A stretch of DNA of 64,000 nucleotides, taken from NCBI GenBank assembly GCA_903953895.1, contig CAJBLH010000065.1:45607-109606 (forward strand), given 5' to 3'. This document shows, piece after piece, positions 47,238-56,584 of the stretch (the first letter of the stretch is position 1; each line of letters opens with the position of its first letter). Both the position numbers and the translations under genes were made by a program. Below the pieces are notes generated by a model, which saw nothing but the letters and a program-made list of their open reading frames with translations, was not told the DNA's origin and ran no database searches. The DNA comes from an uncultured Desulfobacteraceae bacterium. Lineage in GTDB: Bacteria > Desulfobacterota > Desulfobacteria > Desulfobacterales > Desulfatirhabdiaceae.

Positions 47238-47882
47238 TCAGCCCTTCAATGCACTCAGCAGGTCCGTATCGATATGGTCGAATTCCCGGTTGATGTGAAA
47301 AATCGCGATACCCATCACGAATACCGCCATGAAAACGTCGAGCAGGGTTCCCAGTTCCACCAGCAGAGGTTCTTTCAGAGCCAGGGCCAGCCCGAACGCA
47401 TAAATGCCGTTTTCCATGACCAGATATCCGAGTACCTGGGACAGGGCTTTTTTGCGGCTGACAATCGCCAGCAGCCCGACCATGATGGTAAACAGGGAAA
47501 GCGGTACAACCAGCGGCGATTTCAAGGGAATCGGCAGTGGGAGCCGGCCGCCCATCCACATGGCCAGCGCCAGCAAGCCAACGCTGATCAGCATCGAAGT
47601 GGAATATCCGATAAACGGTTCCATTTCCCTTCGTACGCTGGAGGTGCGCATCGATCGGAGCAGCAGCCACGGAAAAACCATGCCTTTGAATACGATGGTT
47701 ATTGCCGAAAGCAGAATGGCTCGAAGCGTCATCTGGTCTGGATTCACCAGTCCTGGAAGAATGCCGAGCAAAACGCCTTGAAGCGCTACGATGCGGATGC
47801 AGGCGCTCAATCGGCTGGAGCCGATCAGCTTCAGGTTGGTGAGAATCAGCAGCACGATCAGTGCATCAATCCACAGTTCCAT
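47238..47882 (-). CDS. Ehr/hydrogenase-4 component E-like membrane subunit (HyfE/NuoK-type)
   Basis: 214 residues, about six to seven TM segments with short loops. The final soluble tail reads FHINREFDHIDTDLLSALKG, typical of HyfE. Acidic residues within TM segments (VLGYLVMENGIYAFGLAL; VELGTLLDVFMAV) match the NuoK-like pair of Glu. It is packed between the HyfC-like and HyfF-like genes with 3- and 1-base gaps. Confidence 0.92.
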   Translation of the reverse strand: MELWIDALIVLLILTNLKLIGSSRLSACIRIVALQGVLLGILPGLVNPDQMTLRAILLSAITIVFKGMVFPWLLLRSMRTSSVRREMEPFIGYSTSMLISVGLLALAMWMGGRLPLPIPLKSPLVVPLSLFTIMVGLLAIVSRKKALSQVLGYLVMENGIYAFGLALALKEPLLVELGTLLDVFMAVFVMGIAIFHINREFDHIDTDLLSALKG

Positions 47883-47885
47883 ACC

Positions 47886-48830
47886 TTATCCTTTCAATAC
47901 CAGAACGATCGCCAGAATGGCCAGAACGCCGGCGCCGGACAACAATTGGGGAACGCGCAGCAGCCGCAACCGCGCCATAGACGATTCAATCACGCCGATG
48001 CCAATGGGCAGAAGAAAAATCCCGCCCAGGGTCGCTGCGCCATCCAGCAGAAAATCACCCGACCGAACCGGAACCAGAATGCCTGCCAGCAGAGCCCCGA
48101 ATATCCAGAGTTTGATGGCCGAGCTGTAGAGAATCATGGCAAAGTCCGGTCCGCTGTGATCCAGCACCATGACTTCATGGATCATGGTCAGCTCCAGATG
48201 GGTATTGGGGTCATCGACCGGAATCCTTGCGTTTTCCGTAAGAAGAACGATGAACAGGGCGCTGGCTGCCAGAAGAAGAACCGTTCCGGAATGCATCCAG
48301 GCGGAAAATGACAGACCCGCATAAATTCCGGAAAGTGACAGATGGGGAAGGGGTATGCCGGAATCGATGGCCGATTCCCCGATTTCCCCCATCGCCAGAA
48401 GACTGAGCAGCAGGGCGGGCTCTGCCAGGATGGAAAACTGAACCTCTCGGCTGGCGCCCATGCCCTCGAATGCAGAGCCGGTGTCAAGTGCTGCGACAAC
48501 CGTAAAAAACCGCATCACGCCAAGAAGGTAAATTAGAAAAATCAAATCCCCGGTAAAATTCAAACATGCTGCGCCGCCGCCGATGGGCAGCACCAGCAGC
48601 GCTGTCATGGCAGCGGCCAGCCCCACCATGGGGCCGGCGCGGAATACCCAGCTTGTGGTGCGACTGTAAACCGCACTTTTTTGAAACAATCGGGCCAGGT
48701 CGTAATATGCCTGAAGCAGCGGCAGGCCCTTTCGGCCGGCAAAAAAGGCCTTGGTCCGGTTGACGATTCCCAGAAGCAGCGGAGACAGCAGCAGAGCCCC
48801 CAGCGGATGTAGTATGAATATCATTTTCAT
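47886..48830 (-). CDS. Ehr/hydrogenase-4 component C-like membrane subunit (HyfC/NuoH-type)
   Basis: 314 residues, about eight TM segments of the NADH-dehydrogenase subunit 1 family. KGLPLLQAYYDLARLFQKSAV is the conserved TM1-2 loop facing the peripheral arm. ENARIPVDDPNTHLELTMIHE is the highly conserved acidic loop involved in coupling. It anchors the small and large subunits to the membrane. It lies six bases after the HyfB-like gene. Confidence 0.93.
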   Translation of the reverse strand: MKMIFILHPLGALLLSPLLLGIVNRTKAFFAGRKGLPLLQAYYDLARLFQKSAVYSRTTSWVFRAGPMVGLAAAMTALLVLPIGGGAACLNFTGDLIFLIYLLGVMRFFTVVAALDTGSAFEGMGASREVQFSILAEPALLLSLLAMGEIGESAIDSGIPLPHLSLSGIYAGLSFSAWMHSGTVLLLAASALFIVLLTENARIPVDDPNTHLELTMIHEVMVLDHSGPDFAMILYSSAIKLWIFGALLAGILVPVRSGDFLLDGAATLGGIFLLPIGIGVIESSMARLRLLRVPQLLSGAGVLAILAIVLVLKG

Positions 48831-48836
48831 GAAAGA

Positions 48837-50819
48837 TTATCTCAGGTTCCATATCAGGAGGGACAACAGCGTTACAGCCACATACAGAACATATATCTGA
48901 ACGCGGCCCTGCTGCAGCCAGTGCAGTCGCAGCAAAAGTCGATGGATGCCGTGGAAAAGCGGGTGAAAGAGCCTTTTCAAAAAGACATCATCCGTATGGG
49001 TATGCAGACTGGCTCGAGCCGGGAAAAGTCCTTCCGGTGCATGAATTGTTTGCCGAGTCTGCAAAAAAAAGCCGAACATGGTGGTGATGGGTTGTGCATA
49101 AGAGGACGCCGTATACTGCATGCGGGCGGTGGGTCTGAGAAATCCGCAGTCCCAGGTGCAGCTTTGCCCGGGAATTTTGCCGGACAGAAGGTGTCTGCGC
49201 AGCAGGATCAGAGATGCCAGAATCAGGACAAAAAAGCAAGAGAGCGCAGTGATGCGCTGAAGCGGCAGAACGATGACGGCAAGGTGAACGTCGATATCGT
49301 TGATTAACAGCCCGGTGACGTTTCCAATCAGCGGATTCATGGCCGAAATGATCCAGGGAGACAGCAAGCCGATACCCAGACAGCCGAGCGCCAGCAGCAA
49401 CATCGGAAGTCGCATGCTCCAGCTTATTTCATGTACCGGCAGGGCAGGGGTACACCGGGGCTCGCCCAGAAAAACAATGCCGAACGCCTTGGTAAAGCAG
49501 GCGGCGGCCAACCCGCCGATGGCGGCCAGACCAGCGATAACGCCGATGCTGGAAAGTGAAACATCCGAAAGTCCCATGCCCATGAAGGCGCCGACAAAGA
49601 TGAGAAATTCACTGATGAAACCATTGAGCGGGGGCAGACCGCAGATGGCGAAAGATCCGATCAGAAAAAGCGTACCGGTCCAGGGCATGTGGCGTATCAG
49701 TCCGCCCAGTTGCTCGATATTTCGCACACCGGTGGCATGCAGCACCGCACCCGCGCCTAAAAAGAGCAGCCCCTTGAAAAGCGCATGATTCAGCACATGC
49801 AGCAGGCTGCCGCCGAAACCCAAAACCGCCAGTACCGGCTGGTTCACAGCCAGCCCTAGAACGCCCAGCCCCAGCCCCAGGGTGATGATGCCGATATTCT
49901 CCACGCTGGAATAAGCCAGAAGGCGTTTGAGATCATGCTGAGCCAGAGCGAAGAGAACACCCAGTATGCCGGAAGTCAGCCCCACGGCGATCAGCAGCCA
50001 TCCCCACCAGGGTTCGGGCCGGCCCAGAAAGCTCAGCGTTCGAAACAGACCGTAAATCCCGGTCTTGATCATGACGCCGGACATGACGGCGGAAACATGG
50101 CTCGGGGCTGCGGGATGGGCTTCCGGAAGCCAGACATGAAAAGGCATGAATCCGGCCTTCGTGCCAAAACCAATGACAGCCAGCAGAAACGCCGTACCGG
50201 TCAGGGAAGTTCCATTGACGCCGGATGCGATGAAATGGGTAAAATCCAGAGATGAACATCGATGCGCTAGCAGGATGAACAGCACAAACAGAAAGGCGGT
50301 GCCGATGTGTGTTGCGATCAGATAAATCCATCCTGCCTGCCTGACGCTCTTGATTTCATCTTCAAAAGTAACCAGAAAAAATGATGACAGGGACATAATT
50401 TCCCATGCCATGAGAAACAGCATGCCATTATGAGAAATGACGACCATGACCATGCTGGCAACCAGGATATTGAAAAAAAACCATGAAGCCCCAAGATTTT
50501 TTCGGTTTCGGTAATCCCACAGATACGTGCAGCCATAAATAGCGGCAATGGCGGACAAGATCAGAATCGTCAACAGAAAAAATGCAGAGAGGGCATCCAG
50601 TTTCAGTGAGAAAGAACCATAGGGAATCTGCCAGGAACGCTGAAATTCCGCTATCCGCCCTGTCCAGAGGACAATTGACGCAGGAACCAGACCGATCAGG
50701 GCTCCCATAACGGTTCCCCCTGCACCCATCATATTGGCGACGCGGGGATTTTTCCCGAAGAAAAAGGAGCAAATGCCGCTGAAACAAAAAATCATAAGAG
50801 AGAACAAAATGAGCCGCAT
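48837..50819 (-). CDS. Ehr/hydrogenase-4 component B-like antiporter subunit (HyfB/NuoL-type)
   Basis: 660 residues, first gene of the operon. About 16 TM segments. The antiporter core shows MAWEIMSLSSFFLVTFEDE (TM5 Glu), GTKAGFMPFHVWLPEAHPAAP (Lys) and HDLKRLLAYSSVENIG. The C-terminal ~170 residues contain further hydrophobic segments and a soluble stretch (LSGKIPGQSCTWDCGFLRPTA) as in HyfB. It should form the distal ion-pumping module. Confidence 0.93.
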   Translation of the reverse strand: MRLILFSLMIFCFSGICSFFFGKNPRVANMMGAGGTVMGALIGLVPASIVLWTGRIAEFQRSWQIPYGSFSLKLDALSAFFLLTILILSAIAAIYGCTYLWDYRNRKNLGASWFFFNILVASMVMVVISHNGMLFLMAWEIMSLSSFFLVTFEDEIKSVRQAGWIYLIATHIGTAFLFVLFILLAHRCSSLDFTHFIASGVNGTSLTGTAFLLAVIGFGTKAGFMPFHVWLPEAHPAAPSHVSAVMSGVMIKTGIYGLFRTLSFLGRPEPWWGWLLIAVGLTSGILGVLFALAQHDLKRLLAYSSVENIGIITLGLGLGVLGLAVNQPVLAVLGFGGSLLHVLNHALFKGLLFLGAGAVLHATGVRNIEQLGGLIRHMPWTGTLFLIGSFAICGLPPLNGFISEFLIFVGAFMGMGLSDVSLSSIGVIAGLAAIGGLAAACFTKAFGIVFLGEPRCTPALPVHEISWSMRLPMLLLALGCLGIGLLSPWIISAMNPLIGNVTGLLINDIDVHLAVIVLPLQRITALSCFFVLILASLILLRRHLLSGKIPGQSCTWDCGFLRPTARMQYTASSYAQPITTMFGFFLQTRQTIHAPEGLFPARASLHTHTDDVFLKRLFHPLFHGIHRLLLRLHWLQQGRVQIYVLYVAVTLLSLLIWNLR

Positions 50820-50927
50820 CGATACACTTTCTTATTGCGATTTTCTTGAAAATCCGCTGAGAACTTATTGTTTAAAACAAGATTTGATCTGAATTCGCAT
50901 TGTCCTGGGGGTGTATTCTGAAGGGGC

Positions 50928-51608
50928 TCAGTGAGCGGGGAGTTTCTCTTCAATGCGCCTGGCTTCGGCGAATATCACGTTTGTTTGGGACTTCTGCTTG
51001 ATGATGGTTTTAAATTGGGCATCGGACAAGGCAAATGACAACTTCGAGAGCAGGTTCAGGTGTGTGCGCACGGTCGGGCTGATGAGGGTAAACAGGATGC
51101 TGACCGGCTGACCGTCGAGCGCACCGAAATCTACCGCCTGCTCCAGGTAACACAGGGAGATCATCGATCTGGGGATTTGCAGTACAATCGGGTTGCGGAC
51201 ATGCGGGATGGCCATCCCATCGCCGATTCCGGTTGAACCGAGTGATTCTCGAGAAAGCAATACCTGGTAGAGAAAGGGTCTGTCTGTCTCCTCAGGAAGA
51301 TTCAGTGATTGAACAACCGCGTCCAGAACAGATGCTTTGTCTGCCCCGCAGACGCCGTAATTCACACCACCTGCTCGCAACGCATCATCGAGACGGGGCA
51401 TCAGCAATGGGTCTTGATCGGATATATTTATAATTTCAGCCGTGACATCCGTTTGCGTGGCGCTTGCCCATTCCAGCAGTTCCGATCGGCTGAACCGGTA
51501 AGCTTCACCGACATGATAAACCGGGAGGTTTCTATGTTTGATCCAGTGGAAAACGGTTTTTTCAGAAATATTGAAAATTCCAGCCACGTCTCTGACAGTC
51601 AGTTGCAA
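50928..51608 (-). CDS. HTH (excisionase-type) plus PTS EIIA (fructose/mannitol-type) domain protein
   Basis: 226 residues. Residues 1-55 are a MerR/excisionase-like winged helix (LTVRDVAGIFNISEKTVFHWI; YHVGEAYRFSRSELLEWA). Residues ~75-220 are a PTS EIIA type 2 domain, with the phospho-acceptor His in GIGDGMAIPHVRNP. No sugar-transport PTS genes are near, so it is more likely a regulator sensing PTS phosphate flow than a transporter part. It is 108 bases upstream of the Ehr-like operon on the same strand and may control it; that link is inferred from position. Confidence 0.88.
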   Translation of the reverse strand: MQLTVRDVAGIFNISEKTVFHWIKHRNLPVYHVGEAYRFSRSELLEWASATQTDVTAEIINISDQDPLLMPRLDDALRAGGVNYGVCGADKASVLDAVVQSLNLPEETDRPFLYQVLLSRESLGSTGIGDGMAIPHVRNPIVLQIPRSMISLCYLEQAVDFGALDGQPVSILFTLISPTVRTHLNLLSKLSFALSDAQFKTIIKQKSQTNVIFAEARRIEEKLPAH

Positions 51609-51915
51609 TAAACACCTTCTTTTGTGAATAATTTTACAAAGTAGCTATTATTTTCCCGATTGACGGGCGTGTCAAGTTAAAAAAAGAAGAAACGTTCTTA
51701 CTGTCCTTGTAAAACGCAATTCCAAGGAAATGTCAATTTCATATGAACAAATCTTGACAATGTGTTATACGTGGTACGTTATGTTCGAAATGTAATCTCA
51801 ATATCGCTTAACGAAGAATACTTTTTATTCTGTATTTTCCATTATCCTGTTCATCCTGCATATCCATGGAAAAAACTATTTAAAAAACCATAGTATTTAT
51901 TGAAAGGGGTATAGC
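51609..51915. other. Intergenic region between divergent units
   Basis: About 307 AT-rich bases between the HTH-EIIA gene and the small secreted protein gene. TTGACA occurs at 51754-51759 on the + strand, but no -10 is at an ideal distance (TACGTT at 15 bases, TTATGT at 19). It probably holds promoters for both directions. Confidence 0.4.
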
Positions 51916-52428
51916 ATGTCAAATAGACCGTTGATTCCGGCCGTTTTCGTTGTGATACTCATTTTATTGACGGGAGCTGTTGCAGCAATAAATGCTGCTG
52001 CGGCCGATGAAAGTAAAAATATCTTACCGCAGAATACACGCACAGATTCAATAATTGAGAAGGGCCAGTCCATACGAGTTTTATGGACTGTTTCCGGATA
52101 TAAGCGTGGAGCAAATGACAAATGGCAAAAGGAAGATGCCGATGCGATGATATTGAAAACGCTCGATATGGATGATAACAGCATCACCTTTGCAGGAAAG
52201 AACTGTAAAGAAGTTGTCTTCAAACGGGAACGGCAGCAATTGGAAAGCTACCTGATGAGCAGGTACGCGGTCACCCCGCAGCGTATTGACTTAGTGAATG
52301 AAGAAGTGGAATTGGTCAAAACCAATTGCACCCTGCCAGGCTTTTCTGAATATCTTCGGCTGCCAGACGGGCGACTGGTCATAAATATCGATGGTGTTTT
52401 TTTCTTTCTGGAACCTGTTCGGTTTTAA
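51916..52428 (+). CDS. Small secreted hypothetical protein upstream of protease B
   Basis: 170 residues. A signal peptide is clear (MSNRPLIPAVFVVILILLTGAVAAINAAAA). A GAAAGGGG ribosome site precedes the ATG. The mature part is charged and probably beta-rich (KEVVFKRERQQLES; DGRLVINIDGVFFFLEPVRF), with two Cys (GKNCKEV, KTNCTLPG) that could form a disulfide in the periplasm. No family is recognised. It lies 74 bases upstream of the second repeat-tailed protease, so an inhibitor, chaperone or pro-segment role is possible; this is inference from position. Confidence 0.65.
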   Translation: MSNRPLIPAVFVVILILLTGAVAAINAAAADESKNILPQNTRTDSIIEKGQSIRVLWTVSGYKRGANDKWQKEDADAMILKTLDMDDNSITFAGKNCKEVVFKRERQQLESYLMSRYAVTPQRIDLVNEEVELVKTNCTLPGFSEYLRLPDGRLVINIDGVFFFLEPVRF

Positions 52429-52502
52429 AATCACCGTTATCTCATATCCATACAGGATGATGTTTGCTGGGTATTTACACATTTACTGCAAAGGGTGAAA
52501 AC

Positions 52503-55500
52503 ATGAAAAAATGTCGTTATCTGGTTAGTTTTTTACTTTTTATCTTGATGGTTCCTGTTCTCCCCGGCCATGCATCGGCGGTTGAAAATTCGGTTTCATT
52601 CGATGTACCGTTCATGCCAAAGCAAGCGCTGTCTGTTGATGGTCTCACCCTTTACAATGCACAGAATATCGGCGTCATGGTGGTTGATCCAAATCCTTCT
52701 CAACAAAGGGTTCGAATACCGGCGCCCGAGCGATTGATGGAACCATCGGCCGCCAGTGCGACAATTCAGTATACCTATCAGGCGGCAGGCCAGACAGATC
52801 CCTGGGGAGAAACCTGTTACACCGTTCCGGATGATACCAAGGCAGCATTTAATCAGGCAGGCATCATATGGGGAAACTTGCTTCAGTCTTCCGTTCCCAT
52901 CAAGATTCAGGTGTGCTGGGGTTCGTTGAGCAGCAGTAACATTCTGGGATACTCCGGGGGAGGAACTTCATACAAGGATTTTAGCAATGCTCCTCGATCC
53001 GGAACTTGGTATATAAGCAGCTTGGCCAATTCGCTGGCTGGGACCGATTTGGACGCCAATAAATATGACATGTATATCACCTATAACAAAAATTTCTCCT
53101 GGTATACTGGAACCGATGCCAACCCGCCAGCGGACAAAATCGATCTGGAAACTGTTGCGCTTCATGAAATCTGTCATGGCCTCAACTTTTCAGGATCGAT
53201 GTCTTACGCAACGGGTGTTGCCAAATGGGGATATGGTACGGGATACCCGAATATCTATGATACCTTTATGCGTGATGGCGCCGGCAATTCCCTGATCAAT
53301 ACATCTGCATACGCCAATAACTCTACTGCGCTTGGCAGTGCTGTTACATCGAACAACCTGTGGTTTGAAGGCCCGCTGGCCATGTCCGGAAACGGTGGCG
53401 CCCGGGTAAAGATGTATGCGCCAACAACCTGGAGTTCCGGCTCAAGCTATTCACATCTGGATTACACGACATTTGCCACCGGCAACAATAAGCTCATGTG
53501 TTATGCAATCTCCAGCGGCACCGCCATTCATGACCCCGGTCCGGTGACAATGGGCCTTTTAAAAGATCTGGGATGGAAAACCGGAGATATAACGATTCCA
53601 GTACTTACAGTCAGCCCGGTAACACAAAATGGTGGAAATGGTTCAGGAACAACGTCGTTCACTGTTTCCAATACGGACGCTGGAACCATGTCCTGGACAG
53701 CGGCTGTGACACCAATCGTCAATTGGCTGCGGATTACATCCGGAAGCAGCGGCGCCAATTCCGGAACCATCACCTGTTCATTCGACGCCAACACTTCGAT
53801 AGAATCGCGCACAGCAACGATTCGCGTAACGGCGCCCGGCGCTACCGGCAGTCCGGTGGATGTGACCGTGGTACAGGCCGCAGCACCGACGCCGACACCA
53901 ACACCGACACCAACACCAACACCGACACCAACACCGACACCGACACCGACACCAACACCAACACCGACACCAACACCGACGCCAACACCGACGCCGACAC
54001 TAACACCAACGCCGACACCGACGCCAACACCAACACCGACACTAACACCAACACCAACACCGACACTAACACCAACGCCGACACCGACACCGACGCCAAA
54101 AATGATCTCGGGCAGCGTTAAAACATCTTCTGATGCAGCGGTTTCCGGAGTAACGATCACCTTCAGCAACGGGGGTACGACCACAACCGACAGCAGTGGT
54201 AATTACAGCACACCCGTATCTTATAATTACAGCGGCACGGCAACGCCAGCTAAAACAGGTTACACGTTTACACCGACTTCAAGAACCTACAGCAATATCA
54301 CAGCCAATCAAACTGCGCAGGATTATCAGGCGACACCCAATGGCTCTCCCATAATTGGCTCAAACTCAATCGAAGATATGGATTTGGTCAAGGTAACAGA
54401 CATGTCAGGCGCTGGCGCTGCTATTCATGTCAGGGCATGGGATCAAGGTGGCAATGAACTTTCCGAAGCCTCATACGCCCCGGTTCTAACCGTGAATAGC
54501 CACGCAACAACCAGCATCAAGGGGATGGACCTTGCAGACAGATTCCCGAACGGCGAACCCTCTACATACGTATTTTCTGTTGAATCCGCCAACATGTTCA
54601 TTACCAATGTCAACAACAGCAATGACGGGGCCGTAAAAGTTCCCATCATTTATTCAAGCGGCATCAGTTATTTCGTATCAAATTCTATCGGTGTCAGAAA
54701 TACCGTTAAGATAACCGATATGTCCGGCGCCCTCTCATCAAGTGGTATTTCTATTTCCATCAAAGCCTGGGATGTTTCCGGTCAGGAAATTCCCGAATCG
54801 GCTTCTGCGGAGCCTTTAAAACTTTACAGCCATGGCACAACCAGTCTGTCCGGTGATTCCATTGCAAAACGTTTTCCGACAGGATCGCCAATGACATTTG
54901 CATTCAGCATCGCCTCGCCGAAGCTGGTGATATCCAATGTAAAAAACAGCAGCGATGGAACATTGAACATTCCAAGCGTTTATACGACAGGCGTCAGCAA
55001 CTTTGTTTCAAATTCCATCGGTCCTCGGAACACCCTCTATATTTCGGATTTTTCCGGGAATCTGGCTCAGGGCGGTTCGGCTGTTACTGTCAGGGCCTGG
55101 GATGTTTCCGGACAAGAAATCCCGGAGTCGGAGTTGCTCAGTTCATATATAATTTATAATTATGAAACGTTAAAGATCACGGGTTCGGATCTGGCCAGCC
55201 GGTTCTCATCGGGCAGCCCCATGACCTATGAATTTACCGTTGGCTCTGCCAAGTTTGTTATTACCAACATCAAAAGCAGCTCTGATGGTGTTATCAACAT
55301 TCCGACAGTTTTCAGCAGCGGGATGGCCAACTACGCCACCAACTATGTCAGTGATCAGAACACCATCAGGATATCGGACCTGTCGGGCGCAATCCTGTCG
55401 GGTGGTGCAACGATTTCCATTGTGGCAAGAGATGTGGACGGAAACCAGATTGCCCAATCCGGTACTGTTCCTGCACTGAAGCTCTACAACTTCGGCACAA

Positions 55501-55670
55501 CGACGATTGCAGGAAGCGACCTTCAGGATCGATACCCTGGGGGTACGCCGGTAAGCTATGAATTTACGATTGGCTCAACCAAAGCGGTCGTAACGAATCT
55601 GACGAACAGTACGGATGGTACGATCAATATCCCGACTGTTTATAGTATTGGATCTTATGGCGGTATCTGA
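52503..55670 (+). CDS. Secreted HExxH metalloprotease with BACON domain, Thr-Pro linker, regulatory-like domain and four repeats (repeat-tailed protease B)
   Basis: The ATG at 52503 follows AAGGGTG. 1055 residues. Signal peptide about 1-27. The catalytic region (~90-360) has [14 protein letters not shown] with the HExxH starting at His221, and ends [14 protein letters not shown] and MGLLKDLGW, a pattern of secreted gluzincin-like proteases. A BACON domain follows (~364-460; [29 protein letters not shown]), then a ~71-residue Thr-Pro linker. Next is a carboxypeptidase-regulatory-like beta domain (~534-616; [20 protein letters not shown]), then four ~108-residue repeats (codons from 54360, 54678, 55008 and 55338), ending SYGGI. 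The tail is clearly homologous to proteases A and C. Confidence 0.9.
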   Translation: MKKCRYLVSFLLFILMVPVLPGHASAVENSVSFDVPFMPKQALSVDGLTLYNAQNIGVMVVDPNPSQQRVRIPAPERLMEPSAASATIQYTYQAAGQTDPWGETCYTVPDDTKAAFNQAGIIWGNLLQSSVPIKIQVCWGSLSSSNILGYSGGGTSYKDFSNAPRSGTWYISSLANSLAGTDLDANKYDMYITYNKNFSWYTGTDANPPADKIDLETVALHEICHGLNFSGSMSYATGVAKWGYGTGYPNIYDTFMRDGAGNSLINTSAYANNSTALGSAVTSNNLWFEGPLAMSGNGGARVKMYAPTTWSSGSSYSHLDYTTFATGNNKLMCYAISSGTAIHDPGPVTMGLLKDLGWKTGDITIPVLTVSPVTQNGGNGSGTTSFTVSNTDAGTMSWTAAVTPIVNWLRITSGSSGANSGTITCSFDANTSIESRTATIRVTAPGATGSPVDVTVVQAAAPTPTPTPTPTPTPTPTPTPTPTPTPTPTPTPTPTPTPTLTPTPTPTPTPTPTLTPTPTPTLTPTPTPTPTPKMISGSVKTSSDAAVSGVTITFSNGGTTTTDSSGNYSTPVSYNYSGTATPAKTGYTFTPTSRTYSNITANQTAQDYQATPNGSPIIGSNSIEDMDLVKVTDMSGAGAAIHVRAWDQGGNELSEASYAPVLTVNSHATTSIKGMDLADRFPNGEPSTYVFSVESANMFITNVNNSNDGAVKVPIIYSSGISYFVSNSIGVRNTVKITDMSGALSSSGISISIKAWDVSGQEIPESASAEPLKLYSHGTTSLSGDSIAKRFPTGSPMTFAFSIASPKLVISNVKNSSDGTLNIPSVYTTGVSNFVSNSIGPRNTLYISDFSGNLAQGGSAVTVRAWDVSGQEIPESELLSSYIIYNYETLKITGSDLASRFSSGSPMTYEFTVGSAKFVITNIKSSSDGVINIPTVFSSGMANYATNYVSDQNTIRISDLSGAILSGGATISIVARDVDGNQIAQSGTVPALKLYNFGTTTIAGSDLQDRYPGGTPVSYEFTIGSTKAVVTNLTNSTDGTINIPTVYSIGSYGGI
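53886..54099 (+). repeat. Hexanucleotide (ACACCG/ACGCCG) tandem array encoding the Thr-Pro linker
   Basis: About 71 codons of alternating Thr and Pro (a few Leu), built from near-identical six-base units. Slippage would change linker length in frame. Confidence 0.9.
54360..55667 (+). repeat. Four in-frame coding repeats of ~108 codons (protease B)
   Basis: Units start at 54360, 54678, 55008 and 55338 (318, then 330 bases each). Each carries the same motif order as in proteases A and C. Unit n of one protein resembles unit n of the others (unit 4 begins TNYVS in A and B and TNYIS in C). Confidence 0.9.
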
Positions 55671-55722
55671 TCGATGGATGGCTGAATCGGTATTGCAGTA
55701 ATTGAGATACCGCAGGCAAGAG

Positions 55723-55748
55723 GGGAGTCGCCGGTTTTGGCGACTCCC
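55723..55748 (+). terminator. Terminator hairpin after protease B
   Basis: GGGAGTCGCC, loop GGTTTT, GGCGACTCCC, followed by TTATCACTTT. A duplicated copy with a slightly longer loop lies at 63440-63467. Confidence 0.75.
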
Positions 55749-55836
55749 TTATCACTTTCATCATCGTGTTTTGTCTTAAAGAACTTCTGCATAACCTTCC
55801 AGTTTACCGATATTTTTCCGCATCATATCTGTTGAT

Positions 55837-55885
55837 GTCTCTCAAATTGAGAGACGTTGCTTGACGGTCTCTCAATTTGAGAGAC
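55837..55885. promoter_or_regulatory. Two 19-bp palindromes, likely a regulator binding pair
   Basis: GTCTCTCAAATTGAGAGAC (55837-55855) and GTCTCTCAATTTGAGAGAC (55867-55885) are near-identical perfect dyads around one central base. Their centres are 30 bp apart, about three helical turns. This looks like paired operator or enhancer-type sites. I found no convincing sigma54 promoter just downstream. Confidence 0.6.
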
Positions 55886-56201
55886 ATTTCTGGGCATGTG
55901 CAATTTTTAATTGCCCATTTTCACAGCCTTGAAATTTTTTTAAGCCGCAACAGTTCTATATTTCACATCAATTATAATACTTAGGGACGCTCAGCATCGG
56001 GTTTTGCAGGTATAAAACTTGCAGATATCCTTCTATGTCTGATTCAAAACAGATTCAGTTAATCCTTGGCAAGATATTTTAATTGATATTTCAAGTAGAT
56101 ATCTTTTTACTATGTATGATGGATGTGCTGTATCTGTCTATCAGCAAGCCTCCGGCATGAGAGAGTGGCAGGGGCGAACTGCTGCATGCAGCATTCCATT
56201 G

Positions 56202-56233
56202 CCGCCCCGGCGGGGGGAAGTCGGGAGGGGGGA
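56202..56233. repeat. Dispersed GC-rich short repeat, copy C
   Basis: CCGCCCCGGCGGGGGG followed by AAGTCGGGAGGGGGG, in the long non-coding stretch. It is the inverse orientation of copy A (10235) and related to copy B (18114). Confidence 0.45.
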
Positions 56234-56584
56234 TATTGTAAATTCAAAGAGTGTTCCGCTCTCCAGTCACCACTGGCCGGGAGGGGGTGTGAACGGGTAC
56301 TGAACAATTGTGACCGGTTAAGATATATCAGGAATCGGATTTCAACAAAACAGAAAAGGTGAAAAAAATGTGTATTTTTTTAAGAGTCACTTTTAGCTTT
56401 ATTATTCTAATACACACGCACACATTTTATCCACAGTTCAATCTTCTCCGGACTTGCTGTTTTTTCGCCATCTTTTATATATTTTGCATCTTCAGCCGTT
56501 AGATCCCCTGCCACCGTCGACTTAATGAATGCGCTTCAAATCGACTTTGTACATTTTAATATTTGCGTGGTTATGAATACAAAG

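Noticed and set aside
47013..48311. A 432-codon open frame antisense to the Ehr membrane subunits
   Set aside because: The product is Gln/Asn/His-rich, typical of the reverse complement of Leu-rich membrane genes; the minus-strand proteins are certain.
53886..54099. CRISPR array
   Set aside because: The repeats are contiguous six-base units inside a reading frame with no spacers; no other CRISPR-like pattern was seen in the window.
53528..54184. Antisense frame encoding a long Gly-Val repeat protein
   Set aside because: It is only the reverse complement of the Thr-Pro coding array in protease B.
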